Source: Salinarimonas soli (GTDB lineage Bacteria > Pseudomonadota > Alphaproteobacteria > Rhizobiales > Beijerinckiaceae). Taken from it: a DNA stretch of 64,000 nucleotides. The notes under the pieces were generated by a model, which was not told where the DNA came from, searched no databases, and worked only from the letters and a program-made list of their open reading frames with translations. This document shows, one piece after another, positions 1-7,515 of this stretch (the first letter of the stretch is position 1; every line of letters begins with the position of its first letter). A program made the translations under genes and the position numbers. Where the stretch lies: positions 1 to 64,000 of the forward strand of contig NZ_VUOA01000021.1 in assembly GCF_008386575.1 (NCBI RefSeq). Reading direction: 5' to 3'.

Positions 1-215
1 GTGACCGCGAAGTGCTTCTCGCTCTTGCTCAGCGAAATCACTGTCCAGTCCTCGTATCCTCGGAACTCCGCGAACGAGAGCCCACCTGGTACGCATATAG
101 CATACTTGTCCTGATGCGCGACGGCCACGCTCCCGCAGACAATGAGTGCTGAGCTGAGAGCGGCACCGGCGGCTGCCCACAGGCGGCGGGAAGGAAACGG
201 CAACATGCGTGGCAT
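1..215 (-). CDS. cytochrome P460-family protein, 5' part only
   Basis: The gene starts inside the window and runs off the left edge, so about 71 N-terminal residues are visible. Residues 1-33 form a signal peptide (basic Arg-rich start, then an Ala/Val/Leu core ending GSVAVA), so the product is exported. After it comes the stretch PGGLSFAEFRGYEDW, which matches the conserved N-terminal block of cytochrome P460-family proteins; these are periplasmic haem proteins whose CxxCH haem site lies near the C-terminus, here outside the window. The start is the ATG read leftward from 215, with GGAG about 7 nt upstream; a second in-frame ATG lies three codons later. The family call rests on one motif block and the haem site cannot be confirmed. 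Confidence 0.6.
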   Translation of the reverse strand, partial: MPRMLPFPSRRLWAAAGAALSSALIVCGSVAVAHQDKYAICVPGGLSFAEFRGYEDWTVISLSKSEKHFAV

Positions 216-442
216 GACTGGCTCCGTCGTGATCTGGAACTACAGCTGGATCGCATCGCTCGCTGGAGATGCTCCGTATGCGAGCGCTAACGATCGGATC
301 ACATGAGCTTGGCAGCTTTGTCCGCCACGTTCTTTGACCGTCGCAACAAGGGTTTCAGGATTTTGCCGTCGCAAGTACGCGCGGTGTGGAAGCTGGGCGG
401 TTATGACTGCCGAGAAGTTGGTCAGGGAATGTGCCGCTTTGA

Positions 443-712
443 GGAGCGGCGGCGGGCGGCGAAGAATCGATCACCGGCCAGCGCCTGCTCTCCACCTACC
501 CGGGCGCCAAGGTGCGGATCGCCTGCAAGACCCACGGCGCCTCGTGGCAGTTCGACAAGGCTGCTCTGCTCAATCGCTTCGGGGATATGGGGCTTGCCTC
601 GCTGCGCACCGACCTAGCTCGGGATAAAGGCTGCATCAACGGCCAATCCGTCGAGTTGTACGACCTGTGCGGGGCCTATTACGTGGATCTGTGGACGCCG
701 CTGACGGCATGA
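443..712 (+). pseudogene. fragment A of a small putative zinc-binding protein family
   Basis: The reading frame ending at the TGA at 712 contains STYPGAKVRIACKTHG, then FDKAALLNRFGDMG, then YDLCGAYYVDLWTP. The layout (Cys pair, FDK..L..RFGD, D.CG..Y.DL) resembles small zinc-ribbon-like proteins seen in Rhizobiales, but I recognise no named family. An in-frame stop at 440 precedes it and the only internal start is a GTG at 512 lying inside the conserved block, so the 5' end is missing or frameshifted. Two further fragments of the same family lie at 5181-5300 and 6936-7004. Homology to the third fragment continues a few bases past the stop codons. Confidence 0.4.
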
Positions 713-730
713 CTGCCGCGTACCTGGCGC

Positions 731-1195
731 TTACATCGCGTGGGCAGTCGTCCCACCGCTTTCGGCAACACTGCCCGGCTGTTCTGCTGATGCGAGGGCT
801 ACAACGCTCCCCGCCTCGTCCAAACGGCAGATGATTAGCGCCTGGCGGACCTGCGCCTGCTCGACACCAGGGTAAACGATGCGAACGTCAATCGTGATCT
901 CGGATCCGCCGCTGGCCATCTGCTCGAGTGGGCTGGCGCCCTTAGCTTCGACATAGACGGCACCATGCGATTGCGCGGTTCGGGCAACGGCGTCTCGGCA
1001 AGCGGAAACGAACGCCGGCGCACGGGCGGGCACAACTGGCTTTGGGCTGGTGGTTTGGTTCAAAAGGCTCGCGTACATGGGCGAGACGAGCGAGAGACTG
1101 CCAGCGCTGTTGCAGGCGGTGACGGCCAGAGTTGCGGCCCCAATGAGGACGATCTTACCGAGCGTTCGAACGGCCGAGTTCAGCACAGTCATCAT
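731..1195 (-). CDS. putative lipoprotein, unknown function
   Basis: A 154-residue protein with a type II signal peptide: basic start, hydrophobic core around residues 13-25, and a lipobox LAVTAC, so it is probably anchored in a membrane through the Cys near residue 28. The mature part has no family I recognise. A strong Shine-Dalgarno AGGAGG precedes tandem ATG codons; spacing is 4 nt to the first (1195) and 7 nt to the second (1192), so the second may be the true start. The strong ribosome site and lipobox make this a real gene. It stands alone between a pseudogene fragment and a gene-poor stretch. Confidence 0.6.
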   Translation of the reverse strand: MMTVLNSAVRTLGKIVLIGAATLAVTACNSAGSLSLVSPMYASLLNQTTSPKPVVPARAPAFVSACRDAVARTAQSHGAVYVEAKGASPLEQMASGGSEITIDVRIVYPGVEQAQVRQALIICRLDEAGSVVALASAEQPGSVAESGGTTAHAM

Positions 1196-1742
1196 TGTTC
1201 CTCCTGTCTGCTCGATCTTTCCTTAGGTCGCCGTAACGGCATTCCCATCTCGGTGCTGTAGCGCACGGGTCACACGAACTCGGCGCGGGAGCGCGACTTG
1301 GGGCTACTCGCAGGCTGAGATTATCCAGGCCTTCGAGAACATGCCGTTATTACTGCTACGGTTTCAGAGCTACCTGAGGCGCACCGCGGGCACTTTTCTC
1401 CGTGCATGATAAGAGCTCATAAACCCTAGGCATGAACCAGGGGCATGCAAACTCGTGATCTGCTGCGCGTCGACCACCCGTGATGATTCGAACTCTGGCG
1501 CTATGCTGAGTCAGCTCACGGGAAGCGAAGCCGGAGTGCTGAGTACAAGCCGGAAAGGCTGGACTGTCGCTGGAGCAACGGAGTGCCAGAATGACACACG
1601 TCGCTTCCCTCGTGAGGTCCCTCCCCTCTCTGGGGGATGCTCTTCGGGCAAAGGCACGCTACCCCAAACGACAAGGCGTCGATGAAGAGCCAGAGCGCAG
1701 CCCTCGAGAAGGCTGGCGGCCAGAGGCGACAGGGCAGCAGCC
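1196..1742. other. no recognisable gene
   Basis: I find no frame with a convincing ribosome site, domain or signal peptide on either strand. Base composition is slightly less GC-rich than in the housekeeping part of the window. It is probably decayed accessory DNA. Confidence 0.4.
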
Positions 1743-1886
1743 ATGCAGGACGACGATCCACGAGGCTCTCAGGAGCATGCATCCGACCTCTGGCCGCTCG
1801 CAGCGCTCACGTTCGGCGGCGCACTTAACGTGCTGTGGATCGGCTTCCTACTCTGGGCAATGCTCAAAGGCTTCGGGCTGCTCTGA
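1743..1886 (+). CDS. possible 47-residue membrane peptide
   Basis: A short frame begins MQDDDPRGSQEHASDLWP and then forms one hydrophobic helix of about 22 residues (GGALNVLWIGFLLWAMLKGF) before the stop. An acidic, polar N-terminus followed by a single membrane helix is typical of small bacterial membrane peptides. The ribosome site is weak, there is no homologue I recognise, and the surroundings look decayed, so this may be a chance frame. Confidence 0.25.
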   Translation: MQDDDPRGSQEHASDLWPLAALTFGGALNVLWIGFLLWAMLKGFGLL

Positions 1887-2470
1887 GCCTCTACAAATGG
1901 CTTTCGACGAGGGGAGCCCTATGAGCACCCTCGAGGAGAATGGCCGCGCAGAGCAGCCACACACTGGCGATTCCAAGCATCCCGGTGTTCCTCCCTGCGG
2001 TCTGGTCGTTGCCAGTTGTTGAGCCGCATTAAGGCAAAGCTGTGCCCGATTGATTAACGAATGGCTAACGCAAGCGCCGGTCCGACCGGAGCCGTGGCGC
2101 CCTCAGCGAGGTACGGAGCCGCTTCGGGCGGGCGTGGCAGAACACCGCCCAGTCTCCGCGGCGACTGACGCGCGGGACGTGAGGAAGGGCACACCCGTAC
2201 TCCGGCCACCGACATATAAGTCACAGCCGTAGCGATAAGCTCAGTCCGCGAACGGAGCCCGCAATTTCGATTGCGGCGCAATCGATCGCTTCCTACAGGA
2301 TTGCTCAAAATCGATATGCCTTGGGGGCAGATATGCGCAGATCCGAGAACGGGAAACATGCCTTCATTACCTACGCTAGGGTGAGGGAGGCGAGTTTCAG
2401 GCGCGTTGCACGCCGGGCCATACGTCAGCCCGGTTGGCTTCAGCTTGCTGCCGTGCGTACCCGCCCCCGG
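1887..2470. other. no recognisable gene
   Basis: A 33-codon frame at 1921-2022 has a GAGGGGAG ribosome-like site but encodes nothing recognisable. The rest, up to the sigma-factor start, shows no supported gene. The promoter of the sigma-factor gene is expected in the right part, but I could not identify it. Confidence 0.4.
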
Positions 2471-3145
2471 ATGAGGGCTGACGAGGAGACCCTGTTCAGG
2501 AACAGCTTGCTTGCCGCGTGGCCGCGCCTCTGGACGTATGCCTACTCGCTCTCCCACAGCCACGATCGTGCGGACGACTTGGCACAAGAGACGATCGCGA
2601 AGGCTCTGGCCAACAGCGCCAGCTTCGAACCAGGGACGAGGCTGGTGCCGTGGCTCTACAGCATCCTGCGCAACCAGTTTTATTCCGAGTTCCGGCGCCG
2701 GCGGCGAGAGGTGGAGGACGTTGACGGGCTGTGGGCGGAAGGCCTCGTGTCCCCACCGGATCAGATCGATCAGCTCAACCTCAAGGATCTGAGCGCTGCT
2801 CTCGCGCACCTTGATCCGAACCAGCGTGAAGCCGTGTACCTGGTCGGCGTCGACGGCCTGACCTACCCGGAAGCGGCAGAGATCGCGAACGTCGACCGCG
2901 GCACGATTGCAAGCCGATTGCACCGCGCCCGCAAGCAGCTGGCTCAGCTCCTTGGAGATGCACCCGCTGGAGCATCGACCGAGGTCAACCTGCCCATTTC
3001 GCCGGTGGGGATGCGTCCGCGCTCGGCCCCGACCCAGCGAAAGCCCCGCCACCCGGGCAGGGGTGGCGGGGCCCGTGGGGGCACCGACCCACAGGGAAAC
3101 GGGCCGATGTCGAACCGTGCCCCGATGCAGTTGACGATACCCTAG
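2471..3145 (+). CDS. ECF-type RNA polymerase sigma factor, EcfG-like
   Basis: About 224 residues from the ATG at 2471; the frame stays open upstream to 2321 but the added residues are not conserved-looking. Region sigma-2 spans roughly residues 10-85 (HDRADDLAQETIAKAL, then PWLYSILRNQFYSEFRRRRR, the -10 recognition and core-binding part). Region sigma-4 spans about 105-165 (LDPNQREAVYLVGVDGLTYP, then GTIASRLHRARKQL, the -35-binding helix-turn-helix). The sigma-4 wording is close to EcfG sigma factors of the alphaproteobacterial general stress response. No nepR or phyR is adjacent, so control through that switch cannot be shown here. The last 55-60 residues are Pro/Gly/Arg-rich and include a strong GC hairpin at 3044-3071, so the true 3' end may have drifted. 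Confidence 0.75.
   Translation: MRADEETLFRNSLLAAWPRLWTYAYSLSHSHDRADDLAQETIAKALANSASFEPGTRLVPWLYSILRNQFYSEFRRRRREVEDVDGLWAEGLVSPPDQIDQLNLKDLSAALAHLDPNQREAVYLVGVDGLTYPEAAEIANVDRGTIASRLHRARKQLAQLLGDAPAGASTEVNLPISPVGMRPRSAPTQRKPRHPGRGGGARGGTDPQGNGPMSNRAPMQLTIP
3044..3071 (+). terminator. strong GC hairpin inside the 3' end of the sigma-factor frame
   Basis: CCCCGCCACCC and GGGTGGCGGGG form a perfect 11-bp stem with a 6-nt loop. No U-run follows, so it may be a terminator of the original shorter gene, an RNA-stability hairpin, or an insertion repeat. Confidence 0.3.
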
Positions 3146-4295
3146 TTTCCAGCGGAGAACGAAGAACGCCTGACCGAGCGAAGCGCGCGCGGCTCAATGG
3201 GCGCCGGATCAGAGCGAAACCAGGAGGCCTCAGCGCGACGCTCGTGCGCCTTCCTCCTGGAAAACAGGCGAGCGTTGCGTGATCATCACCTCTGCCGGCT
3301 GGCATGCGGGGAAGAAACAGGGCTCCTGCCGGCCTCCTTGCCCGAGTTGCCATTGCAGGGTCGCCGACGCTTCGGCCACAGATCCGCCCGACGAATCTCG
3401 GCACGGGGGAGGCTTGCTCAAGCCAACCTGCGAGGCGGATCTTTGGACGACCGAACCCACTCTCTCAACGAGATCAGGCGTGCTGTTCGTAGTGACGAGG
3501 ATGCAGACATCCGGGCAATCAGCATCCTGGCAGCGACCCGCAATCTCGCGGAGCTGCCGGCGAGCGCGAACGAGGCACTGACCCTTCGGACGCTCTAGCG
3601 GGTAGCGCTGACCATGGCTGGGCTTCGGCCGGATGATCTGCGCCGCTCTGATGTCCTGAGCGACCTTTTGAAGGCCTGGAAGGCGTTTGAGGCCACTTGG
3701 CTGGATCGGCGGGTGGCTTGACCGCGGGCGGTCCCGAATGAGGAGCGCCGGTCCACCGCGACGGGCGCACCTCGAGCACAGCGGAGAGCGCCATGAGGTG
3801 CTGGCCGATCCGCAACGTGAGGCTGCGGTGTCGGTCACGATTCGCAATGCGTAGAAGAGACCTGTCGCACTACCCTACGATGGCGCGAACGCGCTGTTGA
3901 GGGTGGGCTTGTACTCCGTCTGCCTTCCATCCCGTCTTGGTGCTGGGAGCACGGTCAGCAACCTCGTGAATGCGCCGATGAAGGCTGCGGCACAGGATCT
4001 CCGCCGTCTTTGATGACGAGCGCCAGCGCAAACGGGCCGTGGTCGCCTGCCTGTCCCATCCTAAGCAGATTCAGCGGCGGGGAGCATGTCAGTATGACAG
4101 GCCCCCGATCGGGCACTCAACTAATAATGATACAAGTGAAATACAGGTGGCCGGTCCTCGCGCCGGTTGTTGAAATCTCCCCTCGGCGAACGAAGCGTTA
4201 GCTACGACGCGCGTTCTAGGTGTCAAATGCGCTCAAGTTTTGCCAAGGTGTGTCGCCTCGCACGCACGATGCGAGAACTGACATAAGGGGCAGAG
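3146..4295. other. 1.15-kb stretch without a supported gene
   Basis: Open frames exist on both strands, but none has a ribosome site, domain or signal peptide that I can support. A motif around 4055-4080 (CCTAAGCAGATTCAGCGG) resembles one at 7075-7095 (CCTTAGCAGATTAGCAGCGG), next to pseudogene fragment C, which hints at related decayed DNA on both sides of the 4.3-7.0 kb block. Confidence 0.4.
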
Positions 4296-4781
4296 ATGAA
4301 CAGGTTTGTTGCGGCCGCGATGGTGGTTGTCGGCCTCGTTGGGGCTGCGGAGGCTAAGAACTTCGCCGTGCCGTCGAACGATCCAGCGCTGACGATGTCG
4401 GTCCCGGATGACTGGATCATCCAGAAGATCGACTATGGCTTCTCGGCCCGCACGCCTAACGAGGACGTCGTGATTTACGTCGAGGCGGCCACCGCCAAAA
4501 ACCTCGACGCCATGTTGGCCACGAACGACCAGTGGATGCGGGACAACGGGATCAAGAAGGTGACCCCAAAGCAGACGGAAGGCAACTTTGCCGGCCTCGA
4601 GGCGACGAACTTCCGGTACGACACCACTGACAAGAACGGCCCCACCCGGGTTGACCTCATGTTGCTCCCCGGCGGCAAGAACCGCGTGATCATGTTCTCG
4701 ATCTGGGGCTCGGAAGACGAGCGAGCCGAGCATCGTGACGCGATCGACGCGATCATGGGCAGCGTGAAATCTCTGAATTGA
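4296..4781 (+). CDS. exported protein, unknown function
   Basis: A 161-residue protein with a clear signal peptide (MNRFVAAAMVVVGLVGAAEA, cleavage expected after residue 20), so it is periplasmic or secreted. The mature part is compact and alternates hydrophobic and charged segments, with a Phe/Trp-rich end (FSIWGSEDE); it may be a small PsbP/DcrB-like beta fold, but that is a guess. A GGGGCAGAG ribosome-like site precedes the ATG. It is followed by a terminator hairpin at 4798-4820 and another exported-protein gene. Confidence 0.6.
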   Translation: MNRFVAAAMVVVGLVGAAEAKNFAVPSNDPALTMSVPDDWIIQKIDYGFSARTPNEDVVIYVEAATAKNLDAMLATNDQWMRDNGIKKVTPKQTEGNFAGLEATNFRYDTTDKNGPTRVDLMLLPGGKNRVIMFSIWGSEDERAEHRDAIDAIMGSVKSLN

Positions 4782-4797
4782 TTGGGTGCCGAAGCAG

Positions 4798-4820
4798 ACC
4801 GGGGCGCATCAACCCCCGGT
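4798..4820 (+). terminator. intrinsic terminator after the exported-protein gene
   Basis: ACCGGGG and CCCCGGT form a 7-bp stem with a 9-nt loop and are followed by the T-rich CCTATTATT. It lies 17 nt after the stop of the gene at 4296-4781. Confidence 0.55.
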
Positions 4821-4864
4821 CCTATTATTGATCAATTCAGAAGCTCGGCCCAAGGGAGCACGGC

Positions 4865-5137
4865 TTGATTAAGGCTCTTTTCGTAGCGATCGCCACGATC
4901 GCGTCTTGCATGCCGACCCTGAGCTACGCCGACTTTCCTTGCGATGAGCTATGGGCCGAGCGCAACGCCGTCTACAAAGACGCGGGCTACTGCTTCAAGA
5001 CCGCACGTGCCATTCGGGAGTTTGGCAACGCGGGCTGCCGGTACGACAACCTGGCTGACGTGCCATTGTCGGCACGAGATCGGGCGAAAGTCGCTGATAT
5101 CATAGCGCAAGAGCGAGCCAATCGCTGCCCGCGCTGA
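4865..5137 (+). CDS. small exported YARHG-like protein
   Basis: A 90-residue product starting at TTG 4865; an AAGGGAG ribosome site 6 nt upstream decides this start. Residues 1-22 are a signal peptide (ALFVAIATIASCMPTLSYA). The mature part DELWAERNAVYKDAGYCF, then TARAIREFGNAGC, fits the YARHG domain pattern (RN.iYa..Gy.F....l..yF), an extracellular domain of unknown function. Four mature cysteines could form two disulphides. It lies 45 nt after the terminator at 4798-4820, so it has its own transcription start. The YARHG assignment is by motif only. Confidence 0.6.
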   Translation: MIKALFVAIATIASCMPTLSYADFPCDELWAERNAVYKDAGYCFKTARAIREFGNAGCRYDNLADVPLSARDRAKVADIIAQERANRCPR

Positions 5138-5180
5138 GGACGCTTAGGACCTGATCCAAGGAGTTGCTCACCCTGCCGAA

Positions 5181-5300
5181 GGCGCGCGCCAGCGCCACTT
5201 CTCGACCTATCCTGGCGTAAAGGTACCGATCATCTGCGAGACCTGTAGCGCCTCGCGATAGTTCGACAAGGGGGCGCGGCTGGCCCGGATCGAGCTGCTG
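5181..5300 (+). pseudogene. fragment B of the small zinc-binding-like family, with in-frame stop
   Basis: The frame reads STYPGVKVPIICETCSASR, stop, FDKGARLAR, which aligns with STYPGAKVRIACKTHGASW-Q-FDKAALLNR of fragment A. Where A has a Trp-Gln pair, B has an Arg codon followed by TAG. Similarity ends near 5300, where the opposite-strand membrane-protein gene begins. The missing 3' half matches fragment C at 6936-7004, on the far side of the TerC segment. Confidence 0.45.
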
Positions 5301-5304
5301 TCGA

Positions 5305-5670
5305 TCAAGCCCGCAACCGCATCGCCCAGAGCTCGGCATAGATCCCGGCGCCGGCGGCCTTCAGCGTCGCGTAAAGAGCTTCATCGGGTGCGTCCGGCAG
5401 GATAAACCACCATAGGCCGGCACCTACCCCCAAGACGACGGCGAAATGTAGCGCGATCAGAGCCCAGGCGCTGCGACGCGAGAATGCTGCTGACATGGTC
5501 GCCCGGGCGCGCCGAAGGCGCCGCTCCAGGTCATAGCCGAGGCGCCTCGGCGAGCCGAGGCCCTCATGGTCGACCGCCAGGAACAAGAGAAGCCAAGCGC
5601 TTGCAACAAGCGCCGCGAGGATCATTGCGCCACCTCTGATCATTGCACCTGCCTCGTCCTGATCAGTCAC
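5305..5670 (-). CDS. small membrane protein downstream of terC
   Basis: A 121-residue protein with two membrane helices: residues about 15-33 (AMILAALVASAWLLLFLAV) and about 68-90 (SAWALIALHFAVVLGVGAGL), joined by an Arg-rich loop that should face the cytoplasm. I recognise no family. The GTG start at 5670 overlaps the terC stop by 4 nt, so the two genes are translationally coupled in one transcript; an ATG nine codons later is an alternative start. Function is unknown; coupling suggests it acts with TerC. Confidence 0.5.
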   Translation of the reverse strand: MTDQDEAGAMIRGGAMILAALVASAWLLLFLAVDHEGLGSPRRLGYDLERRLRRARATMSAAFSRRSAWALIALHFAVVLGVGAGLWWFILPDAPDEALYATLKAAGAGIYAELWAMRLRA

Positions 5671-6347
5671 GCTCCCGCGGTCGACCGCCGCCGAGCCACG
5701 AAGGCCGTCACAACCACCAGAGCTGCTGCAAGGGCCGAGGCCGGCAGGTCCCAGCGATGCATGGTCTGTTCACCGTAAGTGGAGGCAAGCCAGGGATCGG
5801 AGGCGATCATATCACCCGCCACCCAGCCGAGGAGTGCCGCCCCAGCCCAGATCAGCACTGGCGCGCGGTCCAGGACGGCCAGGATCAGGGCCGCGCCCGC
5901 GACGATAAGCGGGATGGAGATCGCCAAGCCGAAGATCATGAGCCAGGTCGACCCTTGCGCCACGGCAGCAATGGCGAGGACGTTATCGAGGCTCATGACC
6001 GCGTCCGCGACGGCGACCGTCCACACGGCGCTCCAGAGCCGGTCCGTTTCCTTGACCTCGTCGTTCTCATCGGGGTTGTCGGTGAGGAGTTTGACGGCGA
6101 TCCACAGAAGGAGTGCTCCGCCGATGATCTTCAGGAACGGCGTCGACAGGAGGCTCGCAACGAGCAGGGTGAAGACTATACGCAGGGCGACAGCCACTCC
6201 GGCGCCGAGCACCATACCGAGACGGCGCTTGTCGTCGGGCAAACCGCGGCAGGCAAGTGCGATCACGACGGCGTTGTCACCTGAGAGGATAACGTTGATC
6301 CAGATGATACCGAGAACCTTGAGCGTCTGAGGAAGGAGATCGTCCAT
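5667..6347 (-). CDS. TerC-family integral membrane protein (YjbE type)
   Basis: A 226-residue polytopic protein from the ATG at 6347; the frame extends further upstream but only with Arg-rich, unlikely residues. Hallmarks of the TerC family are two intramembrane acidic motifs: NVILSGDNAVVIALA near residues 18-32 and DAVMSLDNVLAIAAVAQ in the second half. Six to seven helices are visible. TerC/YjbE/Alx-type proteins are linked to manganese or other metal export and to tellurite resistance. The gene is coupled to a small membrane-protein gene (4-nt overlap). I looked for a yybP-ykoY manganese riboswitch upstream and could not recognise one. The segment carrying both genes may have interrupted a small gene (fragments B and C). 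Confidence 0.8.
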   Translation of the reverse strand: MDDLLPQTLKVLGIIWINVILSGDNAVVIALACRGLPDDKRRLGMVLGAGVAVALRIVFTLLVASLLSTPFLKIIGGALLLWIAVKLLTDNPDENDEVKETDRLWSAVWTVAVADAVMSLDNVLAIAAVAQGSTWLMIFGLAISIPLIVAGAALILAVLDRAPVLIWAGAALLGWVAGDMIASDPWLASTYGEQTMHRWDLPASALAAALVVVTAFVARRRSTAGA

Positions 6348-6532
6348 GGATGCTTCACTTCGTCGTAGCCACCTCGGCCGCTCGGCCCTGTCGAGGCGAG
6401 TGTCCGGACGAGCGAGCCGGTGGTCGGCAGGCTCGGCATGGCGGGTCATAGGGGAATGCTCATACGCCGGCGTCGCTAGCCCATTCGACCGGTAACGTGC
6501 GACAGGCGCGCACTCTCGCGCACCCCGGGCGA

Positions 6533-6850
6533 TCAAGCCGCTGGCGGACCAGTCGCGCAGTGGGCGGGACAGCTGAGCGGTCCGCATGCGCTTGCAGTCG
6601 GGATCGCCAACCGTGCTCCGAATGGTGCGACTTCCTTCCGGCGGTCACAGCGCGGAGCGGCAGCCGTCGAACCCGCGTCCTCACCGCCGTCGAGGTCGGC
6701 ATCGACGAGCAGCGTCTCGACCGTAGAGGGAGACATCCCGGGGTGGCAACCAGGGCCCAGGCTCGCTGCGAGATAGGCAAGCAACAGGACTGCCAGGATC
6801 GCACGAATGACAGTGACGCGCGGGAGTGCCGGAAAGAATAAGCGGCTCAC
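6533..6850 (-). CDS. possible small exported or membrane-anchored protein
   Basis: From the GTG at 6850, residues about 12-33 (VTVIRAILAVLLLAYLAASL) form a plausible signal peptide or anchor, followed by a polar acidic part (LLVDADLDGGEDAG) and a Cys-rich tail. There is no strong ribosome site and no family I recognise. The hydrophobic start on a high-GC background gives modest support; a chance frame is possible. Confidence 0.3.
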   Translation of the reverse strand: MSRLFFPALPRVTVIRAILAVLLLAYLAASLGPGCHPGMSPSTVETLLVDADLDGGEDAGSTAAAPRCDRRKEVAPFGARLAIPTASACGPLSCPAHCATGPPAA

Positions 6851-6935
6851 GGGAGATCATCGGCTCGGGTCTTGCTCTGGAAGCTAACCCAAGGGAACTG
6901 CGCCTGCAATGTCAGGAAGCTCGTCACACGTAGCC

Positions 6936-7004
6936 GTCGAAGACTGCGACCTGCGCAGGACCTATCACGTCGACCTCTGGACGCCGGCGGCTGAGGGTGT
7001 GTGA
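6936..7004 (+). pseudogene. fragment C, 3' end of the small zinc-binding-like family
   Basis: The frame reads VEDCDLRRTYHVDLWTP up to the TGA ending at 7004, matching VELYDLCGAYYVDLWTP at the end of fragment A. Similarity continues past the stop (TGACCGCCGAGTGCCTG against TGACTGCCGCGTACCTG). No 5' part of the gene lies immediately upstream. Confidence 0.45.
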
Positions 7005-7264
7005 CCGCCGAGTGCCTGTTTTTACAGGCAGAGAACAGGCACAAGCGCCGGGCGGGCCGAATTCGCCTACCCGCCCAATCCTTAGCAGATTAGCAGCGGG
7101 GCTGGCCACGAGGGATTGCCATAACAGCAACGCCCGGGGGCTCGGGCGTGACCTGCCGGCCTGGGTTTGAGAGCGCGAATCTGGCGCCCTGCTTACCACG
7201 CGCTTACCAGCGCCGCGTTTTGGTAAGCGGCGCCCGGGCGGCTTGAGGCTAAGTGCCTGATTTG

Positions 7265-7317
7265 AGTGGTACAGCCGCCCCGGCTTGAACGGGGGACCCC
7301 CAGATCCACAATCTGGT
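7265..7317. repeat. attL: left attachment site of the element, 53-bp tRNA-His 3' copy
   Basis: These 53 bp are identical to 28943-28995. They correspond to tRNA-His from the anticodon arm through CCA plus two bases, on the minus strand. The 5' third of the tRNA is absent, so this is a remnant, not a gene. The integrase gene begins 199 bp inside. Confidence 0.9.
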
Positions 7318-7446
7318 CAAGGTCTCTAACGAGAGCGAACAACCTGCATCGATTGTTGTGGTTCAAGCGCTTACAACTCAACGGCTTTCTGCCTCTCGTG
7401 CGGCACTGTTAGAACGCCGGGAAACGCGGCTTAACCCAGCGGTCCC

Positions 7447-7466
7447 GTTACCCCGGCGTTACCCGG
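7447..7466 (+). repeat. left copy of a subterminal direct repeat (candidate integrase arm site)
   Basis: GTTACCCCGGCGTTACCCGG lies 130 bp inside the left attachment site. A near-identical sequence with one extra A lies at 28864-28884, 58 bp inside the right attachment site. Each carries two GTTACCC words 11-12 bp apart, as expected for arm-type binding sites of a P4/lambda-like integrase; this role is inferred. Confidence 0.4.
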
Positions 7467-7515
7467 AAACCTTCCAGGTTCCTCGTTCGTGTAGACCAGA
7501 GAGGGGGAGACGACG

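Noticed and set aside
1591-2022. 143-codon plus-strand frame
   Set aside because: Ser/Arg/Pro-rich with no domain; it conflicts with the more plausible short membrane frame at 1743-1886.
3230-3847. 205-codon minus-strand frame
   Set aside because: No ribosome site, signal or domain; composition is that of a random high-GC frame.
6348-6532. Possible yybP-ykoY manganese riboswitch before terC
   Set aside because: TerC genes often have one, but I could not find the conserved GGGGAGUAGC and ACAUACUC elements in order.
7193-7235. CGCTTACC/GGTAAGCG inverted repeat just left of attL as part of the element
   Set aside because: It lies outside the 53-bp att repeat, so it belongs to the flanking chromosome downstream of the original tRNA; no function could be assigned.
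7265-7317. A second tRNA-His gene at the left end
   Set aside because: Only the 3' 51 nt of the tRNA are present; the acceptor 5' strand and D arm are missing, so it is an attachment-site remnant.
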